Below, piece by piece: positions 27,260 to 41,041 of a stretch of 64,000 nucleotides of DNA (positions are counted from its first letter, which is position 1; every line of letters begins with the position of its first letter). Position numbers and translations under genes: made by a program. Source of the DNA: Cordia subcordata (taxonomy: Eukaryota > Streptophyta > Magnoliopsida > Boraginales > Cordiaceae); assembly GCA_028554755.1 (NCBI GenBank), contig JAPTOF010000016.1, forward strand, positions 4,501,001-4,565,000, given 5' to 3'. The notes under the pieces are model-generated. The model was not told the DNA's origin and ran no database searches. It saw only the letters and a program-made list of their open reading frames with translations.

Positions 27260-30200
27260 AGATGTTAAGCAAATTATAAGAGAGTCCAAGTTTTCTTTAA
27301 TAGCAATATTTAAAAAAAGTGCTCGGATAATACTTATCTATTAAATTCTTAATTTTATGCGCAATTTGAATTCAATAAAATGCATTTTATAAAAGAGCTT
27401 GAATTATACTTATCTATTTCGTGCAATGGACAAGTGATTTTTCTGCTATCATTTGCGTTTCATAATATTTGTAAACACATTGCAAAGAACATAGACGATA
27501 TACAAGTTTCACTACAATATTTTTTCATCTTGCCCTTAATCAACAATTTTTTTCTATTGATATACAAGACACATCTTTACTTTCGTTTTTCTTCAAAATA
27601 AAAAAATAAAAAAAATAAGAAAGACTACAGATTGAAAATAAGATTTTTGTACACATTGTTAACTTGGCTTGCTTGCAACTTTCAGTTCACTCTACCACTC
27701 GGATACTCACTTAAATTCTTAAGATCCTCTTAACGCAACTAGGACGCTTTTGAGTATCGATGTCATGGGAGTCTCTTCTCCTACAAGAATTCTCTCTTAA
27801 ACCCGATGTAACCTCTATTTATTTTTTTAAAAAAGAAATACTATAGCTGTGGTATCTTGTGAACTTGAAGCTAGTTAAAAAGTGAATCAAATGTATGAAG
27901 CGTTACTGTTTAATGAGGATTTTGGCTGGACTGCATAGACATGGCAAGCAACAAGATTTGCGATATCTTTGAGAGTCAAAGGCCATACAATGATGTCGTT
28001 ATCACAAAAAACACAAATAGTAAGCAACATAATAATGGTATATAAATTAATCAACTTTATAAAATTCAATAAAAGTTCATTAATAGTCGTCTTTAAGGTA
28101 TCCTGATATTTACAATTTCTATGATCCATTCTAAAGTTATGTAGTATAACGGTATATTTTAAAATTTACTTTAAATTATTTTGGAATTGAAAAAGATTTA
28201 TAATGTAACAAAACTCAATCTATTAATAGTTAAAAAGTTTAAATTCATTAACGAGCTATTGGTTTAGGTGCTAGTAGCCTTATCTCCGTAAAGAGAAGAA
28301 CATAAATTCAAACTTTTCATTCACCACCCCCCAGCTTGATAAGAATTAATTTCAAGTCTATGGTACATAGCTTAAAGCCAAAAAAAAGAAAAAAGAAAAG
28401 AAAAGTTCATTGCTTCCAATCCGATAGGAATTAATACGTTTCACTTGTTTTCGCATAGAGTACTCTTCACTTATTTCAATAACGATGACTCGAATTAAAA
28501 AAAAACTCATAAATTTTAAGTGAGGGGCGTTCAAGGACAACTCCATGTTGTTCAAAGTGGTGTCAAATGACACCATTCAATTTTTTTTTAAAATTATATA
28601 CATGTTATAATCTTTTGTAAAAGAAATTTATATACATATTATGTTAAAAACGTAAATTTTGACCCCACTAAAATATCTCATGACCTCATGACTTGCTTTC
28701 CATCATTTGCATTGAAAGGGTTGCATTTGATAGCATTAAAAATCAAGTAATAATTCAACACTTTTAACATATGAGGCCCCCTATCGAAATAAATTTTATC
28801 ATTTAAATTTTGGAAAAATATTCAAACTTCTTATATATAAATTATTTTTATATCGACACCAGTAGATAAATTGTTTGGCTGCACCCCTATGGGTGTTATC
28901 TTTGAAGTATACCTTTTTATCTCAATTCTCAAATGACACACTCGAAAGTACTTTGGTTACATTTAGTATGCTAGAATAGCTTGGAATAGAATGACCATTA
29001 CACTTTTTGATTCCTTTTCATTTGTTTGATTGAATTTATTGAGTTGGAAAGACTAACCCATGGGAAAGACCTTTCCAAGATAAGGCTAGAAAAACTCATT
29101 CTTAGTCGAACCCAAATTCTCAATTGCTATTAAAAAATTAAAAAATTTAAAGTAAAAAAATAACAAAGTTAAAAATTTAAACAATTAAAAAAATACAAAT
29201 TTAAAAATATATGTGTCTCTTTCATTTTTCTATTCTTTTATAGCAGGAAAACATGTGTATTTTTATTGATTTTTAACTTTTCTCTCTCAATTATGTTAAA
29301 AAAAGTAAATAAATTAAAATATGGTGCTAAAATAAAAAAAATAGAATAAGTAATGCTATGTTTTATTGCTAATTAAAAGGCTGACAAGAATATTTTAGTT
29401 TTTGTTAAGATTGTATTAAAATTAATCGTGATGCATAAACTTAAGTTTGTACCAAATTAAAGACTAAGTGTATGTATTTTAGTTGACTGAATTGATTTTC
29501 ATTTTATTTTAACTTTTCTTCAAATAATTTTAGTAAATATATGGAACAAAATAACCTCATTCTATCTTTTTCAAGGTTTTAACTAAATACAAGAACAAAA
29601 TAAATACTATAAGCATTCTACTTTAAATTCTATTCACTATTCATTTTCAAATTATTCTATCATTCCATACGATCTATTAGTATATATACGCGTGCGTCTA
29701 TATATGTGTATATTTTCCCATTGTCTATTTTCCTTTTCCAACTAAAAGAGCACGCGAAAATGCATTTCCTTTTTGGGCACTAAACTTGCGATCCAAAGAC
29801 CGAAACTAAATTAAGAGAAAATAAAAGGAACAAAAATTTGTAACAGATCCACAAAAAAACCGGACAAATAAACAAAGTAACCACATAAAAATTACAACAA
29901 GTAAGATCAAAAAGCATTTCATATTCATCTTCTGCATCACACACACACAAACCAAAAGGAGAAGAAAAAAGAAAATTACTCTCACTCTTCAAATTAAACA
30001 CTTCACTTGTTTTTCCATTTTTCTTCTTTTCTTAAAACCCTTTTCAGGTTTGTTTTTTCACCTTCCCCGAATTATTATCCGGTTATGGTTTTTTTTTTTC
30101 TTTTCCTATAATTAATTAATTTATTAATTTTAGTGATTCCGTTTATTTACCCACGATCCGCTTAACTTTTACTGTTCTGTGTTCAGTTAATTTCATCCTT

Positions 30201-30384
30201 CGCGCTATTTCTCATCAAATCTACGTATATTTACGTACATTATGTACGTAATGCATGCGCAAATCGCGATTAATTTATTATAAAAATATTAATGGATCTT
30301 TCTTTTTTCTTTTTCTTTTTTGGGTTTAAGTAGAGTGGCGAAAGGTGTGCATATATATAGATAGATACGTGTATATATGTATAT
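27260..30384. other. Intergenic DNA and the eIF4G 5' side
   Basis: Mostly AT-rich with no gene. At about 28250-28330 a tRNA-like A/B-box arrangement (GGTTTAGGTGCTAGTAGCC, then AAATTCAAAC) hints at a SINE remnant, weakly. From about 29700 the sequence becomes pyrimidine-rich and GC-richer and probably holds the eIF4G promoter and 5' UTR. Confidence 0.45.
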
Positions 30385-30394
30385 ATGTCCCTGA
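30377..30394 (+). promoter_or_regulatory. Possible five-codon upstream ORF overlapping the eIF4G start codon
   Basis: ATG at 30377-30379 opens a frame of five codons (M-Y-I-C-P) ending at TGA 30392-30394, in a different frame from the main ATG at 30385-30387, which it overlaps. If the transcript starts upstream of 30377, ribosomes initiating here would terminate just past the main start. Whether this region is in the mRNA is not visible. Confidence 0.4.
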
Positions 30395-33300
30395 GGCAGC
30401 AGCAGATCAGCAGGAGAGGAGAGAAGAAGCAGTACAGGGGGCCGGGCCGGCCCGGCGGCGCCACTTCAGCTCAGCTGCAGAAACTATACAAGCGGGTTGG
30501 TCCTACCATCCGGGACGACGACGGTGACTCCTCCTTCTCCGCCTCCTCCACCACCACCAACGAGGACCTTGGGTGCTTCTTTTAGTTGCTTGCCCTTTTT
30601 TTTTTTCTGAATTTTAATTCTTTTACATGTATGTATTTAGTGCATGTATCTAAATTCAGGTGAAAATTTGCTATCATATCGAACTATGGACGTTTTATTT
30701 CTCAGCGTGCATGCATGCATAATCATGTTCAATCATGCTTATTGAACTAAGTTTCTGTTTAGTCTAATCGTGAGATTTCAATTGTTGGGTGATAGAGCTT
30801 TTAGCAATAGATGAATTGTTTGGTTTACATTTTGATACTTAAACTTTTAATTGTTTTGAGGGTAATATTGAACTTCTAAAAATTAGGAGTAATATTTTTG
30901 AGAAAAAAATAAAAGAAAATAATTTTTGACATGATGTAAAAATAGCTTTTTAAAAAAACCTTTTTGAAAAGCTCCAATTGGAGTTTCTCGCTTTTCAGCT
31001 TTTCTTTAGCTTCAACTATTATTAAAAGAACTCTTTTGAAGATGGATCAAACAAATAAACTTCAGTTTTTGAACTTACACAAAACACTTTTGAATTTTTA
31101 AAAGTTGGGCCAGATAGACTTTGAATCAAGGGCAATTGAGTCTTATTTTATTAGATGAGGTCGACTCAAAACAAAGTTATTTAAACAAATTCCTAAGGCA
31201 TAAAAGGTGCATTGATCCTGTTCTGGTAATCAGTGACAGTGACATAAGTCAAATTAAGTTTTATTCTATTAGGTGAAATCGACTAGGATGCTGAGGTCAT
31301 TTACATTGGATTTTAATATTAAAGGTAGACGTTGAGGTGTTCGGGTAATTAGACGTGCCGTGTTATTATTCTGCTGTTAAAAAATTTAATGTTAATGCAC
31401 CATGAGAAAAAAAAGTTAAATAACACAATTTTTTTTAAAAATAGTCAAGATGTTTGTTGTTACCGAGTAGCAAAAAATTTGTTAGATAAAAGGATTTGAG
31501 GCACCCTAAAAATATTAGGCTTTTTTGGGACAGCGTGTTGTTACCAAATGTCTAAATCCACGCAACTGTCCCCATAGTTTGATTTAGTTTGGTTGATTTT
31601 ATCGCAGTAAATATAATGGAATAATGTTTATCATCGTGACATTATGAGGAGTTTCACATGTTATCCACAATACTTACTTTATATTAGTGGCAAACCACCT
31701 TCTAGTCTAGTATGTAAATGTGATAGTTATGATAAACATTTTTCCATATGTGGGAAGGTGTTTCTTTATGAAGTTGAATTGCAATTTCAGAAAGGGAAAC
31801 CACATATCTGAAGCTTCTGCAAGTTAAATAGGTCAATGTTTAATAATGGAATATGGGTCAAGGAAAAGTCAAGTATTTCTAAACATTTTTGACTATGTAT
31901 GAATCAGGTGAGGAAAATAATTAGTTATATTTTACTTTTTTGGGATATGTAAGTGTAATTTGTCCATGATGTCATTTCAGCTCTGAGGTGTTGTAAAACA
32001 CTGGCTCATTTCTCAGCTGTCTAGCTTTAGTTGCTGAAAGCATAAGTTCAATTGATTATCATAGTTGATTAATGGTGTCAAATTTTGTGTATTAGCTTTA
32101 AGAAGCCTGATGGACAAGGTGAACATTCAAGTGTGAAGCCTGAGACTACAGCAAATACAAAGTCAGAATCTTTTGCTGCTCAATCATATGGTCCTTCAGA
32201 ATCTTCTGTATCAGGTATGCTGGCAAACCAACTGATTGATTATTGTATGATTTTTACCTGGCCAGCGGATAATGTTGGTTCAATTTGATGTGGAAATCAG
32301 TGTATAGGATTATACACAACCATTTGCTAAATGAAACATGGATTATATACAACCATATACTAAAGGAAATGTTTATTATCATGAAGATTTGCTTTTATTT
32401 GAATTTATTTTTGCATGACTTTCTGTTGTTTCAACTTCAGAGGCATCTATTATACCAACTGATTCATCCAGCCAAGAAAATTATCCAACTCCTCTCAAGG
32501 ACCTGTCTTCTGAATTGGCATCTGGAACTATGGAGTCAGCCGCCTCTACAACCACCATAAGAGGTATACTTGCTTGCTGTCATGAGTTATTGAAGCACCA
32601 TAAGGTTGGGGGTACCTTCTTCTCGGGGTCATCCTCATGTAAACTTCTGTTTAGGTGTGCTTTGATTGTGTAGCCGGATGAATAATCCAAATGGCTTAAG
32701 CTTTCAGAACCTACGATGAATATGAAAAAGAACACAAAAGTCAATTTTTTTGTGCTTTGGTTTAATAATACCTGTTTAATTTCGTTGCACATTTGGATGG
32801 TGGCTATATGTTGTATCCTTTTTTCGTGCCAATGTCTGTGTTTTTACTCAATGCTCTCTCATTATGAATGGACCAGATGACACTAAAGGAGAAGTTTCTC
32901 TTCAATTTGGCAGTTTTCATGCTGGTTTTGCAAATGGAATGCAGGTAAGTGTTTATTAATCTTGTCTTCTATATGTAGTGCACAATGTGATTTGACTCAT
33001 GAGTTTATTAGTTGAAAAAACAATAACGTTCTACTTTCCTCTTATCTCTAGGTACCTGCAAGAACAAGTTCAGCTCCACCGAACATGGATGAGCAGAAAA
33101 AGAAGCAGGTTTTTGTTATAGCTCTATTTCCAGGTTTTTCTCTTATGGTTGTTGTATGTGTCTATGCAAGCCTGGTCATTAGCGATCTTCTGTAACAGTA
33201 TGATTTCTACCAAATTTGAGATTATAGAGCTCCTGCAGAACACCCTTGCGTGATATAAATTAGATACAATGATATATATGAACTGAAGTAAACTGATTGG

Positions 33301-36300
33301 ATCATTGTCATCAATAATTTGAGCCTCCAATTTTAAATACTTTAAGTTGAACCACTGGTTCTGGATCATTTATATTCTGCCAGAAAGGACAGTAATCTGA
33401 CTATCTATAAGTTCTTGCCACATTATATGTGACATATACTTTAACTGTTATTAGATGTTTCTCCAATGAAATAATCTTATGTTTCCCAGGCAGATCTTGG
33501 TTCTTTTAACCCGGAGAAAATTGTACACGCATCTTCCGGTTTAAGTCAGTCACAACCAGGTGACTCCCTTAAACAGACGAAGATTGAAACTACTGTTCGG
33601 CCCCAGTCTAAAAGCAATATGCATTCCCATCTTCCAGCTGCATCTTTTGTCACTGGTACAATTAGCTCTTCTTGTCCTTCTTCTGGGATGCCAATGACTA
33701 TCCCATTTCAGCAACCACATATTCCCATACAATTTGGCATACCAAGCCCACAGATCCAAACGCCAGGAATAGCATCTACATCACTTCAGATGCCGATGCC
33801 ATTACCGGTTGGATATCCTAGGCAAGTTCAACAGGCTGCATTTGCTCCTGGTCTCCATCCTCATCCCTTGCATCCTCAAGGATTGATGCACCAGGGCCAG
33901 GGATTTAACTTCTTTAGCCAAATTGGTCATCAATTAGGTTCTCCGTTTGGCAGCTCTCATTTTGGGGTTTCACCTCGGTTTGCTCAACAGAACGTAAGAA
34001 ATCCTACTCCAAGAAGAGCTGTAAAGATTACTCATCCTAAAACTCATGAGGAACTGAAATTGGACGAGATGGCTGATAATAAATTGGATTATGGTTCCCG
34101 TGGCCCTGTGTCACATCGTAATGTGGGGTTTCAAATGCATCCCATTGCTTATGAGCTCCCTTATCCAATGAATTACTTCTCCAATGTTCATCCAGGTCCT
34201 GTTTTCTTACAAGGTCCAACTTCTGTTCCATCAGCGTTCAACTCTTCAGGTGGGTAACTGTTGCCCATTCTGGCTGGTAAAAAGGCCCTTGTCGTTCAAT
34301 AAGTTAATTGTTGCTTGCTTTGATTATTGCAGGGATGCTTGGGATTGTCTCATCAAACAAAGAACTTGCAACTCCAGCTGCATCAGTAATCCCTGCTACC
34401 TCGTCCACTTCAATTCCCATGACAGTGAAATCAGATAGTAGTCCCAATGTCAAAAAGATTTTTCCTTCATCATCTTCCCTTAACTCAGTTGTCTATGAGA
34501 AGAATAGGGCCAACAGAATAAGCAGTCCTCCTTCAATAGTTCACTCTAGAGAGGAACCCAAGATTCACCCTGAGCAGTCTGTGGAGCTGTCAAAAACTGT
34601 TCCCGGACCAGTGTCACCCGACAAATCACCAGGGGCAAATGAAGAGTCTTTTGCAGCGTTACCCAGCGTCTCCCCTGTTGGCAAGTCGTCAAAATGGATG
34701 ATCAGACTGGATACAGTGAATAACCAATTGAAGATGCCTGCCAAGGAAGATATACAGGTATGTATGTTTGACAGTAGTGCATCTCAAGTCTACTAGATAT
34801 TCAAGTATTCCTTGTATAGCAAGTGGTTTGCTCTTCTCGCAGGCAGAGAGTTCAACAAAAGCATCCGCAGCGATATATGATTGCGCTTGTGAGGCATCTG
34901 ATGCTTTGAAGGAGGTGGAACCATCTATATCTAATTCAGAAGTAGGACACAATACTTTCAGTGCTGCAGGTCTAGAAATGGAATGCCAAGCAGCCACTAC
35001 TTCAAAAGAGACTTATGGGGGAAATCCAGTGACAATTGAAGCACCCCTGCCTACTTCTGATGTTTATCAAGGACTACTAGAAGTTGGGGAATCCAGCAAT
35101 GAAGCTCCAGGCAGATCTTCTATTAGAGTTTGTATGGATCATAAGATGGCTTATGGGGGCAAAAATGGGGAAAATAATTCTTCCGGTGATCCGTCTCAGC
35201 AGCTTTACCCGGTTAAGGTTAATGATGGTTTGAACTCGGAAACATCCGTCTGCAAGGAGCTTGCTACCCCAACTATTGAAATCAAAGTGCGGGAAGGTCA
35301 GTCAACTAGAGATAGCTTAAAAACCAACAAGGCACACAGATCTCTCTCTGAAAGCAGTTCTTTTGAAGTTGCAGTTAGCAGTCTTGTTTCACCAATTAAT
35401 CAAAGTGTAGTTAAATCCATGAAAGGGGTGGTTTCAGGGGGGGGACATGGACCTACACATGACGAAGAAGTTATACCTTCTGCAAATGGAAAAAAGATTT
35501 CTTCAAAGTCCGAATTTAAGAACAAGGAGACTTTTTACAGGGTAAAAAGTGCCACGTCAAGAGGAAAGAAAAAGAGGAAAGAAGTACTACAGAAAGCAGA
35601 TGCTGCTGGGGCAACATCCGATCTTTACATGGCATTTAAGGGTTCAAGGGAGAAACCAGAATCTGCCATTTCCTCAGAAAGTGTAGGCAGTGCTTTTAGC
35701 ATTAGCCCAAAGCACATATTGTCAAGCTCTAATGATGGGGGCATTGCAGCCAAAGAAGACGGGGGTAAAACAGAATCAGATGACTGGGAAAATGCTACTG
35801 AAATCTCAATCCCGAAAGTAGAGATTCCCAATAAAACTAAAGTGGTTCAGCTTGACTTGAGGAATTCTGAGGAAGTGGCTATTGGACCTGGTAAAAAGAG
35901 GTATTCCAGAGATTTCCTTTTAACACTTTCAGGGCAATTCACTGATCTTCCTTCAGGTTTTACAATTTCATATGATTTGCTGGAGGCACTTATGGATTCC
36001 AAAGCAAGCATTGAGATAGGTGTTGATTGTGATCTCAGTTATAATTCTGGACACAGTATGCAGAGACCATATGGAGTATTCCTGCCTGATTATTATGGAA
36101 GTGGACCATTTGATGACAGCAGATCAGTTGATCATGGCAGGTGGAACAAATCAGCTGCCCCTTTTGTACCTGGGCTGGGACAACATGTTGAAATTAGTCA
36201 TCGAGGCCATACATTTGGTTTTCGGCCTGTCCAAGGAGGAAACTATGGCAGATTCAGGAACCTGCACGCACAGACACCTGGTCAATATGTTGGTGAGCCA

Positions 36301-39300
36301 CATCTGACATTGCAGGGAGGAATACAATATAATGGGCCTGTTGTAGATCGTTGGCAGCGCGTGACTAGATACCAGAAGTTTTTTAGTCCTGTGCAATCTC
36401 CACTGTTGGTTATGCACAAAGCAGAGAAGAAATATGAAGTCCATAAGGTGACTGATGCAGAAGAGGCAAAACAGAGACATCTGAAAGCTATTCTTAATAA
36501 GTTAACTCCTCAAAACTTTGACAGACTATTTCACCAAGTTAAGGAGGTTAACATTGAAACAGCTGTTACTCTCTTTGGTGTCATTTCCCAGATATTTGAC
36601 AAAGCCTTAATGGAACCAACCTTTTGTGAGATGTATGCAAGTTTTTGTTATCGTCTTGCTGGTGAGCTTCCTGATTTTGTTGAGGACAATCAGAAGATCA
36701 CCTTCAAGAGATTGCTTCTAAATAAATGCCAGGACGAATTTGAGAGACATGAAAGAGAACAGGCGGAGGCAGATGAAGAGGAAGGTGATGGAGAGGACAA
36801 GCAGTCTGAGGAAGAGAGAGAGGAAAAGAGGATCCAGTCACGGAGAAGGATGTTAGGGAATATAAGATTAATTGGAGAACTCTACAAGAAAAAGATGTTA
36901 ACCGAAAGAATTATGCATGAATGCATTCACAAATTGCTGGGACAGTATCAGAATCCCGATGAGGAAGATATCGAGGCTCTCTGCAATCTAATGTGCACTA
37001 TCGGTGAGATAATAGACCATCCTAAAGCAAAACAGCATATGGATGCATATTTTGAGATTATGATGAGTTTGTCAAACAACATGAACCTATCCTCTAGACT
37101 GAGATTCATGTTGAAGGATGTAACTGATTTGAGAAAAAACAAGTGGCAACAGAGGAGGAAAATAGAAGGCCCCAAAAAGATTGAGGAACTGCGTAGGGAT
37201 GTTGCTCAAGAAAGACAGGCTAGCAGGACGAGCCGCAGTCATAGCTTTACTTCTTCTGTTAGGAGGGGCCAGCCTGCGGATTTTGGTCCGCAGCCATCAA
37301 CTGTGTTCTCTCAACCAAGTGTGCAGATGGGTGCTTTTCATGGGATGCCATCACAAACTCGTGGACCTGGTAGGGGCCTGCCAATGCTTTCAGGTCCTAT
37401 GCATTATGCAAACAGAGACTTAAATATTTCAGGTCACTCCTCTGCAAAACCGGTGGCAACTTCACGACCAGCTCATATAAAAGATGCTGTCACATCAAAT
37501 ATATCATCAGAAAAAGCCTGGTCAGAAGAACACCTTAGCGAATTGTCCATGGCAGCAATTCGAGAATTCTACCGGTAATCTGCTTTATTATACGCGTCTC
37601 ATATCTTCCATCAAACATAACCAAATCTGACTTGTGGTGTATCTCTCGATCCTTGTATTATTATTGACTCTGTAGCTGTGAACGACATTACTGAAACACT
37701 GCTGGTTTCTTATGAACACAAGGCATACAAGCATTGGGCAGTTTTAGGCGATAATTGCAGTTCTAAGATATAAAAACCTTACTAATGAAATGATGCAAAA
37801 TAGATAATAAGACATTCCAAAGAATAGAAGAGCGCTTTCTGCAGTTCAAGAATAATTAACCGAAATATGTTTGAGAACATTTTTCCTGAATCAACGAAGA
37901 CTAAATATTCCATTAGCAAGTCTGATCTGGACTCTTCTGCGTGGTATTCATTCTTTTTCGGCTCTTGGAATCACATCCAGCCCTGGGAAAATACTCTGTG
38001 ACTAGAATAATATATATTTTTTTTTGCTGTTGTCTCTATCTGATAGTGGATACTGCAGTGTTCTCTGTCAAAAGAAAGTAGACAATTTACACATCCTTGA
38101 TAACAAACTACTGGCTTTAAATGAGGCTTCCAGACTGATGCACAGTGGCCATGCATCATCTCAGGTGTATTATTCAAAATTTGCCGTAATGATTACAGCC
38201 TCCAGTTATTGTTTATACGTAACTCTCCGCATCTGCTTAGCACATGATTCTCACCAAATATGGATCATGTTGTGCAATGTCTGGCAAGATGAACAGAAGT
38301 TTATTTTCTCAAAGTGCAGAATGGACAGAAGTTGGCATTATGTCAAATTGAAATGAAATGTGGCCTCATTTTAACTGTTTCTTTTCAGATGGTACGAATT
38401 ATCCACCATGCACCAGTAGAACAAACATTAGAAGAAAAGAAGGTGGGGAAGGGGGAAGGACAAGATGAAGAACCATGTAGAAAATTGAGTTCTTTATCAT
38501 TGCCTGTTACATGTTAATATAGCTTTTGTCTTCAACCATCCCATGACTGTGCTTGGAGATGTGACCTTGACGTATGAAGATTGAATTTTATTTCGAAGAG
38601 AAACATTTTATACCTGGATACGAAAGAGGCTCTGGGATTGGCTCTGATGTTGTTGGGAAAAAAAATGTTCCCACATCTGGAAACAAATCATTATTTTGTT
38701 ACATTTGGGATCCAGCCTTCAGGAATATTTTATATCTGTAAAAGAAGGACCAGGAAGCATTGGTATTTTGTTTTGTTTTATTAGCAGAATTTAGACGGAG
38801 ATTTTGTAGCACCTCATTCATACCGTTTCTGTGTGAATTTGTGTTTACTGTTATCATGGGCTTAAAGATTTCGAGCCAATTGTTCAGATTTAATGTATTG
38901 GCAGGGCAGTAGTTGGGTTTCGCTATAGTTTCTAATAGGGTGGGATGCCAGCAGATCCATGGAATGTTTTAGAGAAGTGCACGACCTACTGGGGAGTGAA
39001 AACTTTACCTCTGCAATTATTTTTTCTTTTCTCAATTTAGCTATGGAGTCTGCATGGTGGGCCATGTAACTTGTATATGTGTATGTTAACTTTGTTTGCG
39101 AGAAGAAGACACGTCAATGAACGCGAATGCAATCCACTATTTTCAATTTGCTGTGTCTTAATGCAGCTCATGTGTGTTAATTTCTGCTGTTTTGGTACTG
39201 TAGGTTTTTGCTGAAGATAAATCTTTTTGCACTTGAGTTGTAAGACTCTCTACTTTAATTTATGTGTAAATGGTCCTCTACATGCAGTGCCAGAGATGAA

Positions 39301-40069
39301 AATGAAGTTGTTCTATGTGTTAAAGACTTGAATGCTCCCAGCTTCTATCCAGCAATGATATCTTTATGGGTTACTGATTCATTTGAGAGGAAGGACAGGG
39401 ACAGAGATCTTCTATCTAGGCTTCTCGTCAATCTTATGAAGCGTACGGAAGGGATTTTGAACATAAATCAGCTCGCTGAGGGGTATGTAACCCATTCAAT
39501 AGTTGCTGCTGATATTTTTAATGACTGTTTAGAGGCTTTTTAACTGTAATGCCCTCCCACATTAGGTCCGTTACTACTGTTATCACAGGTTTAAACATTT
39601 TGAGCTAGTTAATTACACTCAATGTGGTGGGAGATCAATAATTAGGCATGAGTTGTTACATAAATGTTGAATGCACCACGCACGCCCGCGCTCCCTAGGG
39701 AGAGCTTCTATCCAATACATCCCCCTCGTGTCCACTCATTTGCAGTTATGTTGTTTCATCAGGTTACAATCTGTTGTGGCTACTCTGGAGGATGCAGTCA
39801 CTGATGCACCAAAAGCAGCTGCATATCTCGGCTATATTTTTGGCAGAATCATCATAGAGAAGGTAATTTCTTTGGCGGAGATCGCACATCTATTACGAAA
39901 AGCTGGTAGGGAACCTGGCCATCTTATGAAGAATGGGCTTGCCTATGAAGTTGTTCAAACTGCATTTGAAATGATAAGGTCAGAGAAGGGAGAATCCGGG
40001 CTGGAAGAGATCTGCAGGAGCTCCAATATATGGTTGGAGGACTTTGAATCTTCAGGTGCTAACAAGTGA
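30385..40069 (+). CDS. eIF4G: Eukaryotic translation initiation factor 4G, 1657 aa, ten exons
   Basis: Exons are 30385-30572, 32096-32214, 32441-32563, 32877-32944, 33052-33108, 33490-34249, 34333-34757, 34843-37574, 39288-39482 and 39763-40069. Every junction keeps phase, and the total is 4974 bp. eIF4G is the scaffold of the cap-binding complex eIF4F in the cytosol, joining eIF4E, eIF4A, eIF3 and poly(A)-binding protein. The length fits canonical plant eIF4G, not the shorter eIFiso4G. Visible parts are: SLQFGSFHAGF and VPARTSSAPPN in the N-terminus (about residues 150-180); VKITHPKTHEELKLD near 362-376; the eIF4E-binding motif YSRDFLL at Tyr934; the MIF4G domain at about 1125-1350 (ILNKLTPQNFDRLFHQV, NIRLIGELYKKKMLTERI, RLRFMLKDVTDLR) with an acidic insert; and the C-terminal MA3 domain at about 1475-1600 (LSMAAIREFYR, FYPAMISLWVTDSFERKD, LEDAVTDAPKAAAYLG). 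Intron 8 (1.7 kb) splits the MA3 domain. Confidence 0.97.
31130..31285. repeat. Paired direct repeat in eIF4G intron 1
   Basis: Two near-copies, TTATTTTATTAGATGAGGTC near 31143 and TTATTCTATTAGGTGAAATC near 31260, each followed by GACT, lie about 120 bp apart. The motif resembles one seen in plant Au-type SINEs and LINE 3' regions, so this may be an old SINE remnant. Confidence 0.35.
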
Positions 40070-41041
40070 AGTACTTTTTCACTCACATTACCTCTATCAA
40101 TCACCTTATGGTTCTTTTCATTGCAGTTGTTTAAGCTGAAACATAAGTTGAAAGTGCAGATATGTTTCATTTTTGTTAAAGTTATGAAGTCCTTCCCAAA
40201 TTGATGCACTTTTGAAGCTCTGTGAAGTCTATTCTGTTGACAATCTTCATCAACTTGGATTTGCTTCCCCTTCTAGCGTATAACGTTATGTCAACGATTC
40301 AATGATGCTAAACTATCTAGATTATTTCATCACAACTCTATCATTAGTTAATTGTTATTGAATCTCTTTCATGACATAAGGTTTTAAAATAGAACTAAGG
40401 AAGATACATGCAGTAAAGTGCTTATCTAGTAATAATAACAATGAAAGCAGAAGACTGAAGTCCAAGCACGCAATGCATACAAACCAAAGTAATTATTGGC
40501 TAAAACTCGATTATATATAATTCTTTTTCTTCATAAAATTCACAATAACCATTCGACCGGAGAGAAGCTAATAAGCCATATCTGTACAATTGATTACATG
40601 CATGGATGATGGCGAAAAAGAAAAGAGAACCTCTACGCTAAAGCACTTTTTTGCCGCTGTCAACTTTGCTTCTTAGAACTTAAGCTATTTCTATGTACAT
40701 TACATTATAGTCCAAAGAGGAAGAACCCATCTTGCTCCTCAATCAGTCTTGAATGCAAACTGAGTGTGGTTCCAAGCAGGTTCAGATTTTCATCTGTCTC
40801 AAAAAGTAGACGTGATGCAGAAGATAAAGACTAATGAGCAACGGAGCAGGAAAAAGTTCTCTTTTTCCTGACTTTTTTCCCCCCTTTTTGGTGATGATGG
40901 TTCACACAACTAACAGCTAAGATCAGTACATACTGAAATTGTTGTTGTTCTGATGAATGTAGATCTGGACAGCCTTCAGACGACACGTATCAAAAGGATA
41001 GGATAACCTACTTTCCTGGCAATTTTCTTATTTTGGGTGGT
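40070..41041. other. Convergent 3' region between eIF4G and the MORN gene
   Basis: The two genes end toward each other, so this 970 bp should hold both 3' UTRs. No frame of interest is present. Confidence 0.6.

Noticed and set aside
28953..29690. Possible inverted repeat around GAATAG/CTATTC-rich ends
   Set aside because: Matches are short and interrupted; not separable from AT-rich background by eye.
38024..38784. Several open frames within eIF4G intron 8
   Set aside because: Intronic, no domain, and the flanking exons join in phase without them.
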